Shown here: positions 24,232 to 34,555 of the stretch, one piece after another
How positions within the stretch are numbered: position 1 is the first letter of the stretch
Layout of the letters: each line of letters opens with the position of its first letter
The notes under the pieces: model-generated
The model's database searches: none
Told to the model about the DNA's origin: nothing
Seen by the model: the letters and a program-made list of their open reading frames with translations, nothing else
Made by a program: the position numbers and the translations under genes
Assembly: GCA_028554755.1 (NCBI GenBank)
Contig: JAPTOF010000001.1
Coordinates: forward strand, 36,041,501 to 36,105,500
DNA length: 64,000 nucleotides
Reading direction: 5' to 3'
DNA from: Cordia subcordata
Taxonomy: Eukaryota; Streptophyta; Magnoliopsida; Boraginales; Cordiaceae

Positions 24232-24660
24232 ATGAAAATTACTTGCATTATCTTACTAATCATATTAGGCCTAGCATCATACATAGCATTCCTTATCATA
24301 AAAGACCCCGAGCAATTCAACAGCGTATACGACGTTCACATCATCAATGGCTTCACCAACAACTCGTCCTTGGCGTTGGTGGTGTGGTGCGCGTCGCGGG
24401 ACGGCGGTGACATGGGCGGCCGCGCCCTTCAAGACCGCGACGATTTCAGTTGGAGTGTGAAGGCCAAGATTTGGAGAACGGATGCCTTCAACTGTACGCT
24501 GAAGTGGGATGAGAAGAAGAAGACTTTCCAGGCGTTTCTGGCGAGCCGTGATAGTCGCCGGTGTAGTCCTTCTCGGCAATGCTTTTGGGTGGTTAAAGAA
24601 GATGGATTCTACTTTAGCAATGATAACATTTACTTTGTCAAAGATTTTTCATGGGGGTGA
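24232..24660 (+). CDS. S1-type self-incompatibility protein homologue (SPH), small secreted protein
   Basis: A single-exon gene for 142 residues. Residues 1-24 form a hydrophobic N-terminal segment (MKITCIILLIILGLASYIAF) that acts as signal peptide or anchor. The mature part has the Plant_self_incomp S1 pattern: VHIINGF at the first beta strand, LALVVWCASRDGGDMGGRAL, FSWSVKAKIW, CTLKW, then CSPSRQCFWVVKEDGFYFS. The four family cysteines are at 53, 88, 111 and 117. In poppy, members are pistil self-incompatibility ligands (PrsS); most homologues in other plants have unknown roles, often in flowers. Family length is about 110-150 residues, so this copy is full length. The coding part is much richer in GC than its flanks. 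Neighbouring genes of the family lie downstream on the same strand. Confidence 0.85.
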   Translation: MKITCIILLIILGLASYIAFLIIKDPEQFNSVYDVHIINGFTNNSSLALVVWCASRDGGDMGGRALQDRDDFSWSVKAKIWRTDAFNCTLKWDEKKKTFQAFLASRDSRRCSPSRQCFWVVKEDGFYFSNDNIYFVKDFSWG

Positions 24661-24871
24661 TCTTTAATTGTTCTTGGAGTGTAATTGTCTTTTTATTTTT
24701 GTTTTGTTTTCTTTCTTGAGCTAAGGTTCTTCAAGCTAGGGCTGTGCACTAATTGGGAAAAATTGATTACTGAATCGAAATTTTGTTGCAGAAATCCGAG
24801 AATTGGGAAAAAACTTGGAAAAGAATTTCGAAAAAACAAGTTGGTGATCAAAGCTAGTTCTCGTGAATCCT

Positions 24872-24923
<52 letters not shown>

Positions 24924-26375
24924 ATGTATATGTATATGTATTTACTTATAAGTTATAATATAACATATATATCTTATCTTATTATTCAAATTTCTTAAGA
25001 TGCGAAGGGACTAAGGAGAAATGAAGACTTGAATGACCTGATTATTAAGTTGTATTTTTTATTTATACTCTGAATTGTAATTTTCTTTTATACTCTAGAC
25101 TTTAGTCTTTAAATTATGTAATTTGTTCGTATTGTGGAGTTTAAATTATATTATACTCGGAGTTTTGATTGTGTATTTTCATTATATTTTAAAGTTTAGA
25201 TTATATTTTTTCTGTTTATATTTTAAATTTATAATTATGCGATATGTATTATGTTAAAATTATTTTTGATTTTTTCTTAAAAAATTTAGGGATTCCCTAA
25301 TTCGGAATGAATATTTTTCATTTTTAATTTTCTCAAATTATTTCTTTTCCCAATGCTGAGTTGGGGGCAGTAATTGGGCAAAAAAAATCTTTTGCCCAAA
25401 ATTATTTTAGTGAAAAAAGTGTCAATTGGTACTGAAAATTTTCAATAAACACCCTATCCAAAGTCATATTGGATTTGAAACTAATTTTATTGGATCAAAA
25501 GCGAAAAAAGCCCTTGTCACAAGTGTTTTTTCATATTATGTTTTGGAACTTCCAAAGTTTTATTGTGTCGCTGGCAGAAAAAGGAATTAGAATAGCTATT
25601 TGCTATTTTCTTTTTTATAGGCCAGAGCAAACTTTTCATTATTCTAATTAATATTCAAACACTGAAAAGTAAACCTCAATACAGAAAATCTCAGAACTTA
25701 TTCAAGCGTGAAGAAGAGTTTTCATACATTCCCAGATAAAATATATCTTTTCATATTATTCAAGTAAATTATCTTTGAGCATGTGTAGGGGGACAACATT
25801 AGAATTTGATATATGTCAGCTAGAATCCTAAAACAATGTAAAACGCGGTCATTCATTATTAAATTGTTTGATTTTAGTATAATCTATGCAATGTACAGGA
25901 GAAGCCAGTATTTTTAGGATTTTTATTTATTATTATGGTCAATTATATTTTTATAGTCTATACAAAGATAAAAAATAAATATATTTTGTAAAATTTAATT
26001 CTTAGTAAGTTCTCAATATTAATAATCTTTTATAAGAATTTAAATAATTGAAAAATATTTAAATAAAAATAAAATAGAAAAATAATCTGATTTAGAAAAT
26101 GAAAAGCAATAGAAGATAAATAAATATTTATTAAAGTTTAACTCATTATTAGAAAAAAAAATTGATGCAATTAATACATGTGGTATTAAAGGATAAACAT
26201 GTGGCATGCATTCTAAAAACACACACTTATATATTTACCTTGTAAACTTTCAATCAACACTTTTTTTTTCTTTTTTGAGAAAATTTCTTTCAATTAACAA
26301 CTTTTTTTTAAGTTAACAACCTTTTCTCTACCTTTTATGCTACTTCCTTCTCCAACATCCTTTGTTTTATACTTA

Positions 26376-26870
26376 GAGGGTGTTTGGTTTGACTTTTTTC
26401 TGATCAAATTTATTTAAAGCTCAATTTAAGCTAATGAAAGTGTTTGTTTTAATAAAAAAAGTATTTTTTTAAGTGACTTTAAGTAGAAAATAAAAAGCTC
26501 TCGATCTCCAACTTCCACTTTTTATGACTTTAAGCATTTTAAAAAAAATCAAGTTTGACTAAGTCATTTATTATATTATCCTTACATTTTTATCTTTATT
26601 ATCAAAATATCCTTCATTTTTTATGTTTTTTTTATCCTTACTCTTTTTATATTATACTTGCCATTTTAAATTATATTATCATATCTTTAATAATAATTAT
26701 TTTAACAATATAAGTTACTTTTTAACCTACTTGAACCAAACATATAATACCTATTTTTATAATTACAATTTTTATTCAAACACGTAACTACTTAAATTCG
26801 AATATAAAAAAAACCCTTAAAACCAAAGGTATTTTAAGTAGCTTTTCAAAAAGCCAAACCAAACACCCTC
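26376..26870. mobile_element. Tourist-like (PIF/Harbinger) MITE, TSD TTA
   Basis: Ends read GAGGGTGTTTGGTTTGACTT and, on the other strand, GAGGGTGTTTGGTTTGGCTT, a near-perfect terminal inverted repeat. TTA stands on both sides (26373-26375 and 26871-26873), the usual 3-bp target site of PIF/Harbinger MITEs. Length 495 bp; no coding capacity. Confidence 0.85.
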
Positions 26871-26954
26871 TTAATATAATCATGCTATTAATCAAATTAA
26901 GTATTCTAAAATCGATTCAGGTAATAAACTTCTTATATAAATTGATAATATTAA

Positions 26955-27749
26955 GGGCTTGTTTGGCAAAATTAGTTGTTAGAGTAGCTGATAACTGTTT
27001 GAGTAGCATATAATGGTTTGAGTAGCTGATAACTGTTGTAATTCGGTTGTTAGTGGATAGCTGTTTGGTTAACTGATTGAATAATATGTGTTCGATAAAA
27101 TTAGCTGTTTGAGTAGTTTATGAGTATAAAATGACATAAAAAGACATTGGTGTTATGTTATTATGTTACGATCAATATAATTATTATTACTATTATTGAA
27201 ATGAGATAATTTATTTCATAATTAGATATATGTTTCTTCTAATAACATTTGATTATTAAAGTATAATAAAATTAATTTTGATAAATAAATTTTATTAATA
27301 TTACAAAAATGTTATTATTGTAAAAATATTTTTTAATTGATCAAAAATTTATTTTGTCAAGAAAAATAATAAATAATAATAAATGGACCAATAAGACTTA
27401 CACTTTTTTTAGTATATTTTGATATAGATAGGATTTAAAATTGCTTTTTATATTATTTTAGATTTATACTTGTGAAGGAAAATGTAAAAATACAGAAAGA
27501 GATTGTATAGTATGTAGAACTGCCAAAAATATTGAAGAGAGGATAAGATTGCCAAAATGAAAAATGAAACACTAACCACTATGTAAAACGTTAAAAATAT
27601 TAATGTTTTAAAAACACTACTTCAAACACTATTTCAACTAAAAACACTACCTAAAACACTACTCTACTGAACAACAAAATTGGAGGAGACAGTGTTTTGA
27701 CCAAGTTAAAACATTAAATACTAGTTGAAACACTGTTACTAAACAACGC
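26955..27749. mobile_element. Non-autonomous PIF/Harbinger-like element, family copy 1
   Basis: This 795-bp element is homologous end to end with 40399-41188. The left end GGGCTTGTTTGGCAAAATTA and the inverted right end (GCGTTGTTTAGTAACAGTG) form imperfect terminal repeats. TAA/TTAA flanks both sides. There is no transposase, and the interior is AT-rich. Confidence 0.75.
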
Positions 27750-27989
27750 TTAAGTTTACATAAAAACTCGTGTGTTACATGGGTCACATGCTTGTTTGTA
27801 GTAATTGAATAAAAATTTAAACTAAGAAAGTAAAATAAAAAAGGCATGGAGATCAATAAAAAAGGAATTGACTTTTTGAAAGGAAAATATCTCATGAAAT
27901 AGAGACATTGGCATTGATAAGAATGGCATGAATTCTCTTTTATAATATACTAATCTGATTCTCATGTGACACACTGGATAAATAAATAT

Positions 27990-28270
27990 TTCTTTTAATA
28001 TTTTTATTTATTATCAAGGGTCAATTTTTATAAATCATGTAAATATAAAATATCAATACATTTTTGTGAGTTTTATATTTAGTAGGTTTTAGCACTAATT
28101 ATAATGTTTATATTTTTGTAAAATCAAATAATTTTGGAAAAAATTAAAAAACAAATGAAGTAGATGAAACAATATGAGGAGGGAACAAAATACATGCATG
28201 GAATAAATACGATTAAATTTTTTTGTATGAATAAAACAAGATAGACTAAAGTTTTTGTGGCAAAAAATGA
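27990..28270. repeat. Dispersed repeat, copy near 28 kb
   Basis: The segment with CAATACATTTTTGTGAG, TTAGTAGGTTTTAGCACTAA, AAATCAAATAATTTTGG and AATGAAGTAGATG-type motifs is matched in the same order at 63650-63935. It has no open frame and no visible terminal repeats, so its class is unknown. Confidence 0.65.
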
Positions 28271-29180
28271 TATGATATGGTGACACGTGGCATAACTTGA
28301 AAATAAAAAATACTATTTTATTAAATATATATATAGATTATAGATGAAATTTTTATTAGGAAAATTGACATTCAATATATAATTAAGTTTTTACTATATA
28401 AAGGAGGGGCGAAGAATTTCAAATTTTCATTCACTAAACGAAATTCATAATGTTCATTTTAGAGTCCTAAGTTATTTCCTTTAGGTTAACGCTTGAAAGA
28501 TGTTCTTCACGGGGTGAATTATTAGATTTGGTTATAAGTTTGGAATTGCAGTGGTTAAATCAATATAAAAATGATAATATTATGTGAAACATGTTTTTAT
28601 TTTTATTTTTTGTATAAAATACTAGACAAAAATTAGCACTCACCGTTTCCACTTCTTCCCCTTAAAAAGCACATCGTCAATTGATATGAAAGGATTTTAA
28701 TCCCACACAATTTTTTCTAAAGAAAAAGATCCATCTATAATTAACCTAGGATTATCATCAATTTAGGATTTTAAATCCTCTACAATTAGGGAGCAATTGA
28801 GGATTTTCCAATCATCCCCTATGAAAGTAACATATAACTCCCTCTTTAAATGGGATTTGGGATCCTCTCTAATTAGGGGTTTAATTTGACAATCCCCCAA
28901 TTACGGGATTGATCATTTTTTAAGAGATTCAATTATCCCTAATTGGAGACGATTCCAAATCAGTTTATTAATGGCATTCGATAATGATTCATTCGTACAC
29001 TAGAGCAATGCCAAATTTGGGATAGTCAGTGCTTGAATGATGGGAATTTATTGAGAAAAAATATTTTGTGATCTAAATCATTTACCAAATTGATTAAGGT
29101 GTCATTAAATTCTTCCTCATTTTTATGTCAGTATCATGGAAGATATATTGAGAACCATAATAACAAGTCTAAATTTTAAA

Positions 29181-29188
29181 TATAAAAG
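29181..29188 (+). promoter_or_regulatory. TATA box candidate for the SPH gene at 29239
   Basis: TATAAAAG lies 51 bases upstream of the ATG, implying a very short leader of about 20-25 bases. Confidence 0.4.
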
Positions 29189-29238
29189 AATGGGAAAAAT
29201 AACAAAGTCGCTAGAAACGATTAGGTTTTCAAGAACAC

Positions 29239-29643
29239 ATGGCTATAACCAAAACCCTATTTGTGGTTTTCCTTACACTTGCATTTTATTATGCTTCCAA
29301 TGTATCATTTGCAAGCCCTAATCCAAACCCACAAGTCAACATTCACTTAATCAGCGGTATTAAGGGTAATGCACCACCCGTTGAGCTTAATTGCAAAGCA
29401 GGCCCGGTCCGAAGAGTTGATCACACATTGCATGCAGGTGAAGATTTCCAATGGGGAGCTATACAAAGTGATGTTTATACATGTGATGCATTGTGGGGTC
29501 TAAAATTTGCATTTTGGAATCCTTATGAGCCAGAGAGAGACAGTGGCCACTCCACTATATTTTGGTTGATAAACGAGGGTGGATTTTCTCTTAGTTATGA
29601 CAAAGCCACCTGGAAAAAGGTGGCAACTTGGAATACAGAGTAA
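29239..29643 (+). CDS. S1-type self-incompatibility protein homologue lacking the second cysteine pair
   Basis: A single exon for 134 residues. Residues 1-25 are a clear signal peptide (MAITKTLFVVFLTLAFYYAS, cut near VSFA). The mature part follows the S1 fold: QVNIHLISGIKG, PPVELNCKAG, GEDFQWGAI, VYTCDALWGLKFAFWNPYEP, STIFWLINEGGFSLSYD. Only two cysteines are present, C52 and C82, matching positions 1 and 2 of the family. The C-terminal CxxxxCxW pair is replaced (DSGHSTIFW), so one of the two usual disulphides cannot form. The frame is otherwise intact. It lies in the same orientation as the other SPH genes. Confidence 0.85.
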   Translation: MAITKTLFVVFLTLAFYYASNVSFASPNPNPQVNIHLISGIKGNAPPVELNCKAGPVRRVDHTLHAGEDFQWGAIQSDVYTCDALWGLKFAFWNPYEPERDSGHSTIFWLINEGGFSLSYDKATWKKVATWNTE

Positions 29644-29849
29644 AAGCTTTTTTTTTTTTTTTCTTTTAAACTTTTTGGCCTGGTAAAATTAATATTTCAA
29701 GAAAGCATTATTGTTCCTCGCAAAAAAAAAAGAAGAAAAAAAAAGAGAGTATTATTATTGTTATTAAAGTAATTTAGTCTTGGGATATGATCTTCTCAAT
29801 TGAGTGTGATGATTATCTCTTTTTTTTTTTTGGCTAAGTAAGTAGTGTT

Positions 29850-30235
29850 TATTCATTTCTCATTCACAAAAACAATTGATTGACAAAGAAGCGTCAAAAG
29901 TAATATACATGGACCAGTACAGCAACTCAAAACCTTCTCAAGTACGGTCATTAAGCACCAATCCCTACAAATTTGGTGATTCAACATGTTCTTAAACTTT
30001 TTTCCTGTCAATATCTTAATTTGGACATCATTAAAGTTTGCATTTTCCAAATTCTTCCGCTAAAAGAGCACTCAAAAAATAGAAGGTCCTTGCTTTCAAT
30101 GGTGCTGCTGCAGAATTCACAATTCCCAACAAGATTTAAACCCCAATTAAAGAGACGCATTTAGTAGGAAGGCGATCCCTGAGAGCAAATCAAAGGCAGA
30201 ATGCCTGTTTAGGGATAAAAGGAGGAGCCCATGAT
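29850..30235 (-). pseudogene. LINE reverse-transcriptase zinc-binding domain fragment (zf-RVT)
   Basis: On the minus strand, two frames read FALRDRLPTKCVSLIGV and then NCEFCSSTIESKDLLFFECS followed by FSGRIWKMQ. This is the zf-RVT pattern (WLALxxRLxTKxRL, CxxCxxxxEtxDHLFFxCxFSxxIW) found at the C-terminus of plant L1 polyproteins. A stop and a frameshift make it a dead fragment. No other LINE part is visible nearby. Confidence 0.75.
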
Positions 30236-30382
30236 TATCTTTTTTAATCTTGGCTTATTTTGATCTTCTTAATCGAGTTGTGATAATTTTCTTCTTTTGG
30301 CCTACAAACATTCAAGTGGTTATCGATGTTGTTTTTGTGAGTTGTAAAGCTCACTTTGAAGCCAAGAAACAAGAGTAAAAAA

Positions 30383-30956
30383 TGTTGGCTATTATAAGAA
30401 ATTGAGAAAGGGAACAAATCTTGTAAATTTGGTGCATGGGAAATTGAATTACAAACAAAGTCTTTCCAAATTACATGCAAAAGTTGAAAATGAAGAGGGC
30501 TATGGCAAGCTAAGAAGAAAAATGGTGCATGGCATTTAATAGATGAAGAAAATAGCCACCTTGCATTAATTATTTGTCTCTCAATTTTGCCTATAAATAG
30601 CAAGCCCGGGAGAAGCTTTGGATTACCAAGCAAGAAGCATTCAAAACATTTAGAAAGAATTCTCCTAAGTGTAGTATTTTTTTTCTTCCACTTGTTATAT
30701 AAATTAGTGTGATAGTGAGTTTCTCCTATTATAAGAGAGAGTAAAATTGTTCTCTCCTCATTTTAGAGAGAAAGGTTGTAAAACTTTTACACATAGTGAA
30801 ATCCTCCTTACTTGTCCGTGGTTTTTCCCTCAATTAGTTTGAGGGTTTTCCACATAAAATTTTGGTATCTCAATTATCCATTTTCTCTAGTTTCTTATTT
30901 AAGCCGTGTGATCTTGTTTCAGTAACCCTATCATTCTGCTGCGCCAAACCCCAACA
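30383..30956 (+). mobile_element. Solo LTR of a Ty1/copia element
   Basis: The 574-bp stretch starts TGTTGG and ends CCAACA, the inverted ends of copia LTRs. It contains a TATA-like CCTATAAATAGCAAG (near 30591) and the CCGTGGTTTTTCCC and GGGTTTTCCACATAAAA motifs common in plant copia LTR R-U5 regions. No primer site or internal domain follows. The flanking 5-mers do not match (AAAAA versus GTTTT), so the insertion has been rearranged or the pair recombined with another copy. Confidence 0.75.
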
Positions 30957-31290
30957 GTTTTAACTTTCACATGGATATAAAAGAATGAAAAATTGTATAA
31001 GAAGTGTCATACGTATAATTGTGGTGCTCCTTGCTGCCACTGAATGTGAGCCAGGCAATTTGCAGATTGAGACCTCTTGAAAGTAATATATGTATTTTTT
31101 CTTACACTGAATTTCTTTGTTTATTCGTAGTATTTTATCCACTAGCGATTGGTTAGGGTGAAGTGAAGTGGGGACCTGAAAGGAGCTTACGCCTCCCTTC
31201 ACCCTCAGTCTAATCCCTCTTCTCGCCCACCCCTACAAAAGACAAAGAATAAGAAAAAAATTTAAAATCAGAGAGTTTATTTCTTTCTTA

Positions 31291-31415
31291 GGGCCTGTTT
31301 GAGCTCTTTTCAACAATAAAATTTTTAGTTTAACAAAAATATTTCAGTTTATTTAAAAGTATTTTTTTTAATAGTTGTAAAAAATTCTTTTAGAAAAACT
31401 AATCTAAACGAATCC
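31291..31415. mobile_element. Short MITE-like fragment
   Basis: The left end GGGCCTGTTTGAGCTCTTTT and the inverted right end (AAGGATTCGTTTAGATTAG) resemble each other. The target site is unclear. It lies just upstream of the duplicated SPH block. Confidence 0.35.
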
Positions 31416-31439
31416 TTGTTGTATTTACAAGAATCAATG

Positions 31440-31948
31440 AAAAGAGTGAGCAGAACAATGTCCAATCAGCAGAGATTACTCCAAATATACGGTAGGGTTA
31501 AAGGTCAAAAAAAGGCTTAAAAAGATACTCATAGACTTAACTATAATTAATAATGAACACAGTGAAAAAGGCAATGAGGTTTTTTTTCTTCCTATAAGCT
31601 TTTTAAAAATAAATAATCCTTCTCTATGTGTTATTAAAAAGTGCGTCCTGGTTCTTCCAGCTTCGAGTTGTTTGCTTGTTTGGCTAAGCATAAATGCAAA
31701 AGCACAATAGGGAAGGGTATAGAAACCTAAAGTGGTAAGAGATCATTTTATAATCAATTAGTTAATTAAGGACAATCAATCAAATATAGGATAGCAAGTA
31801 AGCTGGTTTTGCTAACTAACTAAGCCTAATTAATTCAAAAGGAATTCTAACCAACCCCAATTAACTTTTCATTCCCTTAAGAATCTCTCTCTGTATATAT
31901 GTTTTTCACAATAAGTTGTCATCATAAGTAATTCTCAAAACAACAAAA
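31440..31948. repeat. Upstream part of the duplicated SPH block, copy A
   Basis: This matches 37545-37952 and 49550-49920 over nearly the whole promoter side, including CCTGGTTCTTCCAG, TTTGGCTAAGCA, AATCAATTAGTTAATTA and AACTTTTCATCCCCTTA-like segments. Its first part (31450-31565) is also matched by 42930-43060. The three blocks therefore descend from one duplicated promoter-gene unit. Confidence 0.85.
31894..31900 (+). promoter_or_regulatory. Relict TATA box, SPH copy A
   Basis: TATATAT following a CTCTCT motif, at the position equivalent to the TATA of the intact copy at 37866. Confidence 0.4.
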
Positions 31949-32296
31949 ATGGTGGCACGAAGCAGTAAGTACTTCCTGTTCTCGATTGTTTTCTTCAGCG
32001 TAATGCTACATGGTCATGCAATCCCTCCAAAAATGTTTCTACCACAGTTCGCGTGTTTAACGAACTGGGTTCGAATATCAATCTCAACATTCACTGTCAA
32101 TCAAAAGATGATGACCTTGGAATCCACGATTTATCTTACAAAAATATTTACGAGTGGAGATTCCGCCCGAAATAATTTGGTGGCACGCTTTTCTATTGTG
32201 ACCTGGAATGAAGAAATGTGAGTGGCCGTTATGATCTTTATGTACAGAGTAGGGATGAGGGCAGATTCAAAAAATGTTATTGGAACATGACACAAA
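31949..32296 (+). pseudogene. SPH pseudogene (copy A) truncated by a CACTA terminus
   Basis: The sequence is homologous to the intact gene at 37953, starting with the same ATG and signal peptide (FLFSIVFFSVMLHGHAIPPK). It then lacks 37 bases present in the intact copy just after codon 31 (ATCCTACC), which shifts the frame. Further downstream homologous pieces (HCQSKDDDLG-equivalent, TYEWRFRP-equivalent, KCYWN) occur in other frames with stops, as in the CCCGAAATAA stretch. Homology ends at ACACAAA, where CACTACTAGAAA begins, so the C-terminal third is gone. It should make no functional S1 protein. Confidence 0.85.
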
Positions 32297-32397
32297 CACT
32301 ACTAGAAATTAACAGGTTAGAGACCAATATACAGACTAATGCAGGTGCACGTAACTCCTCAGATGCACCTTCGTTTGGGTGCACCATATACAGACTA
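32297..32397. mobile_element. CACTA-end fragment inside SPH pseudogene A
   Basis: CACTACTAGAAATTAACAGG is the terminal repeat type of plant CACTA elements. The next 100 bases have a direct repeat ATATACAGACTAATG (near 32329 and 32385) and GTGCACC/GGTGCAC pairs. After this, homology to the 3' flank of the intact gene resumes at CTTTATAGTCATTAGC. No opposite CACTA end is visible; part of the pseudogene was lost with the event. Confidence 0.65.
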
Positions 32398-33355
32398 ATG
32401 CTTTATAGTCATTAGCTTATATGTATGCTAAGTGTGCTTTTTTGGCATATGATATTTTACGTGCTGTCATCTCATTATTGAAATGCTAAAAGATCGTGAA
32501 AAAGATATGATATGTTACCAAATTTAATTTAGAGTTGTGTATAAACTTCGTTAGTTTTGGAGATGTAACTTTTGAATTTTAATACAAATTGTCATCTTTT
32601 TCTTTTATGATTTAAAAAGTTAGTTGATATGTATTGTCAATAATCATCTTTAATTTATATTATCAAAACTAATTTTATCAAGAAACCTTCTAAGGTCTCT
32701 TAGAAATGAAATATAATAAGATTTGATGTCAATAATAAAAAATAGAGTAAAATGCATTTTACGCCCTTATATTTTGTGAAAGTCGCATAAAACCCCTTAT
32801 GTTTTTAAAATTCGTTGATAAACTCCTGTGATTTAAAAGATATTGCACATTTGCCCCCACGTTAGTTTTTCTATTAAAGTTAATAGATTTTGGAACCGAA
32901 GGGAGGATTGCATTGTTTTTCAAATTAGAGGGGGAGGCTTGCACCAATTTAAAATCCAGAGGAGAGAATTTGTACCAATTTACTTGATTTTTTTCATTAT
33001 TAACAAGTTAAAATACATTTTAGGTGTGTTTTTATTTTCTCCGTTCACTTTTAACGGAAAAACTAATTACAAGGACTAATGTGCAACTTTTTCCAAATCA
33101 CATGGGTTTATTAGTGAATTTTGAAAATACAAGGCGTTTTATGTGACTTTCACAAAACGTAGGGGAGTAAAATGTATTTTACTCTAAAAAATATATTAGT
33201 AGACATTGGTATAAGTGCTAGTTTTGTACTATAATTCCTTTTGATTTGAATTTTCATTATCTAAATTTAATTTGATGTCTTTAACCGGAAAGATAGCAAA
33301 TGATTGTGTGAAGAATCACTTAGGTTCCATAATAAAGTCAATTGGTTGATATGAG
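32397..33355. repeat. Downstream part of the duplicated SPH block, copy A
   Basis: Segments match, in order, the 3' flanks of copies B (38605 onward, 39540-39776, 41309-41500) and C (50515-50590, 51270-51700), for example CTTTATAGTCATTAGC, TTTTATGATTTAAAAA and CAATTTAATTTGATGTCT motifs. It is interrupted by a MITE at 32744-33185. Confidence 0.75.
32744..33185. mobile_element. Long-TIR foldback MITE with verified empty site
   Basis: The first about 105 bases (AGAGTAAAATGCATTTTACG onwards) match the inverted last about 105 bases (AGAGTAAAATACATTTTACT onwards), so the element folds almost fully. AAAAAAT flanks both ends (32737-32743, 33186-33192). The paralogous sites in copies B and C have no insert; copy C reads GCAAAAAATATATC, a single AAAAAAT. 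The family is the same as at 13112 by its AGRGTAAA ends and 7-bp duplication. The open frames inside it are the two arms read through. Confidence 0.9.
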
Positions 33356-34256
33356 CAATGTTTTAAAAATTGGACCGGTTTGTGAACAGGTCACCTTATT
33401 GGTTCTTGGGTCAACTAGTTCGACTGGTCGAACAAGTGGTCGGCTCGGGCTGACGTCTGCATTACGTCAATTTTATATCTTAGCCTTGTATGTGTCTAGT
33501 AAAGAGTAAAGGCCAAAAGAAGAACATGATTTACATGTATAATGTGTATAAACATTTTTTAAAAAGACTCGACAATGTACAAAAAACTTGATGACCCCTT
33601 TTATCAGTTTCTGAAAAGCTTCAAAAAAGCTCAAAACTTGAATGGGTAAAAGCTTAAGTCATGTATATAAAACAAAAACTTCAAAAGAGCACAAAACTTG
33701 AAGAAAATCATAAAATTGAATTCATGCACTAAGACCAACAAACTCTAGCGTGAAAAGCTTCAAAACAGCACAATAGTTTATATACAAAATCCTGTAAACC
33801 CTTTTTGTGAAAAACTTGATTTTATTACAGAACTTCGAACTTGGAAAAAAATAATAGAAGTTTAACTCGCATAAAGAGAACTCAAACTCGGAAGAAAAAG
33901 AAAAGTCGTTGGCTTGCCACTATGGTGAGTCCTAGCTGCATGCAAATTTTTTATTTTCTACTTTTTTTTTTAATTTTAACCCTTCTTTAGGCCATTTTGG
34001 ACTGTGTCAATCAATAAAGTAAAGCTTGACAAATAAAATAACATGCAACCCATCATTAATTCATTGGACATCAATCGGCCAATGGCTAAACTCCAAATTT
34101 AGCAAAAAATTCGAGTTCAACTGGTTCTAATTGGTCCAGTCCGGTTCGTTGAGTTGCCCAATTTTCTTGTTTTCTGGCTTTTAGGCATCACTCGACCCAC
34201 TTACTTCACCAGTTCCCAATTCGACCGGCTGGTTTGGTCCAGTTTTCAAAACATTG
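33356..34256. mobile_element. CAATGTTTT-family TIR element with 8-bp target duplication
   Basis: The left end CAATGTTTTAAAAATTGGAC and the inverted right end (CAATGTTTTGAAAACTGGAC) agree well. The following GGTT..GAACAG/ACTGGT segments are also similar. The flanks GATATGAG and GATATAAG fit an 8-bp target duplication with one change, suggesting a hAT-like element. About 0.9 kb, with no transposase frame. Confidence 0.8.
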
Positions 34257-34360
34257 GATATAAGGAGCGTCTAGAACCCTTATAAGGGAATCTTAGATGT
34301 CATTATTTTTTCATGTGTGAGGAATGTATTGCAGCAATGCTTGGTTGTTTTACCTCATAT

Positions 34361-34480
34361 CTATTCTCTCTCTCTCTCTCTCTCCTTTCTCCTCTCTTGT
34401 GCGTGCTCTTTCTCTTTCCCTTTCTTTATTTGAGATATATAGGCCTCGAGTTCGAGTCATCACAGGGAGTGGGTGGGGAA

Positions 34481-34542
<62 letters not shown>

Positions 34543-34555
34543 ATATATATATAGC
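34361..34555. repeat. (TC)n and compound (TA)n(TG)n microsatellites
   Basis: A CT-rich run at 34361-34430 is followed by (TA)n, (TG)n, (TATG)n and (TA)n at 34481-34553. Comparable CT and TG tracts stand at the same place in the B (38742-38765) and C (51050-51075) blocks. Confidence 0.85.

Larger units (their letters stand above)
24661..29238. other. Intergenic region with MITEs
   Basis: No gene is supported. It contains an (AT)n tract (24876-24911), a Tourist-like element (26376-26870), a PIF/Harbinger-like element (26955-27749), a dispersed repeat shared with the right end of the window (27990-28270), and at 28680-28960 short repeated (AT)TAGGG/CCCTAAT motifs in both orientations that may be a worn foldback element. 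Confidence 0.6.

Noticed and set aside
32843..33079. 78-residue frame within the SPH block A flank
   Set aside because: It is entirely inside a foldback MITE, with the opposite-strand frame being its mirror.
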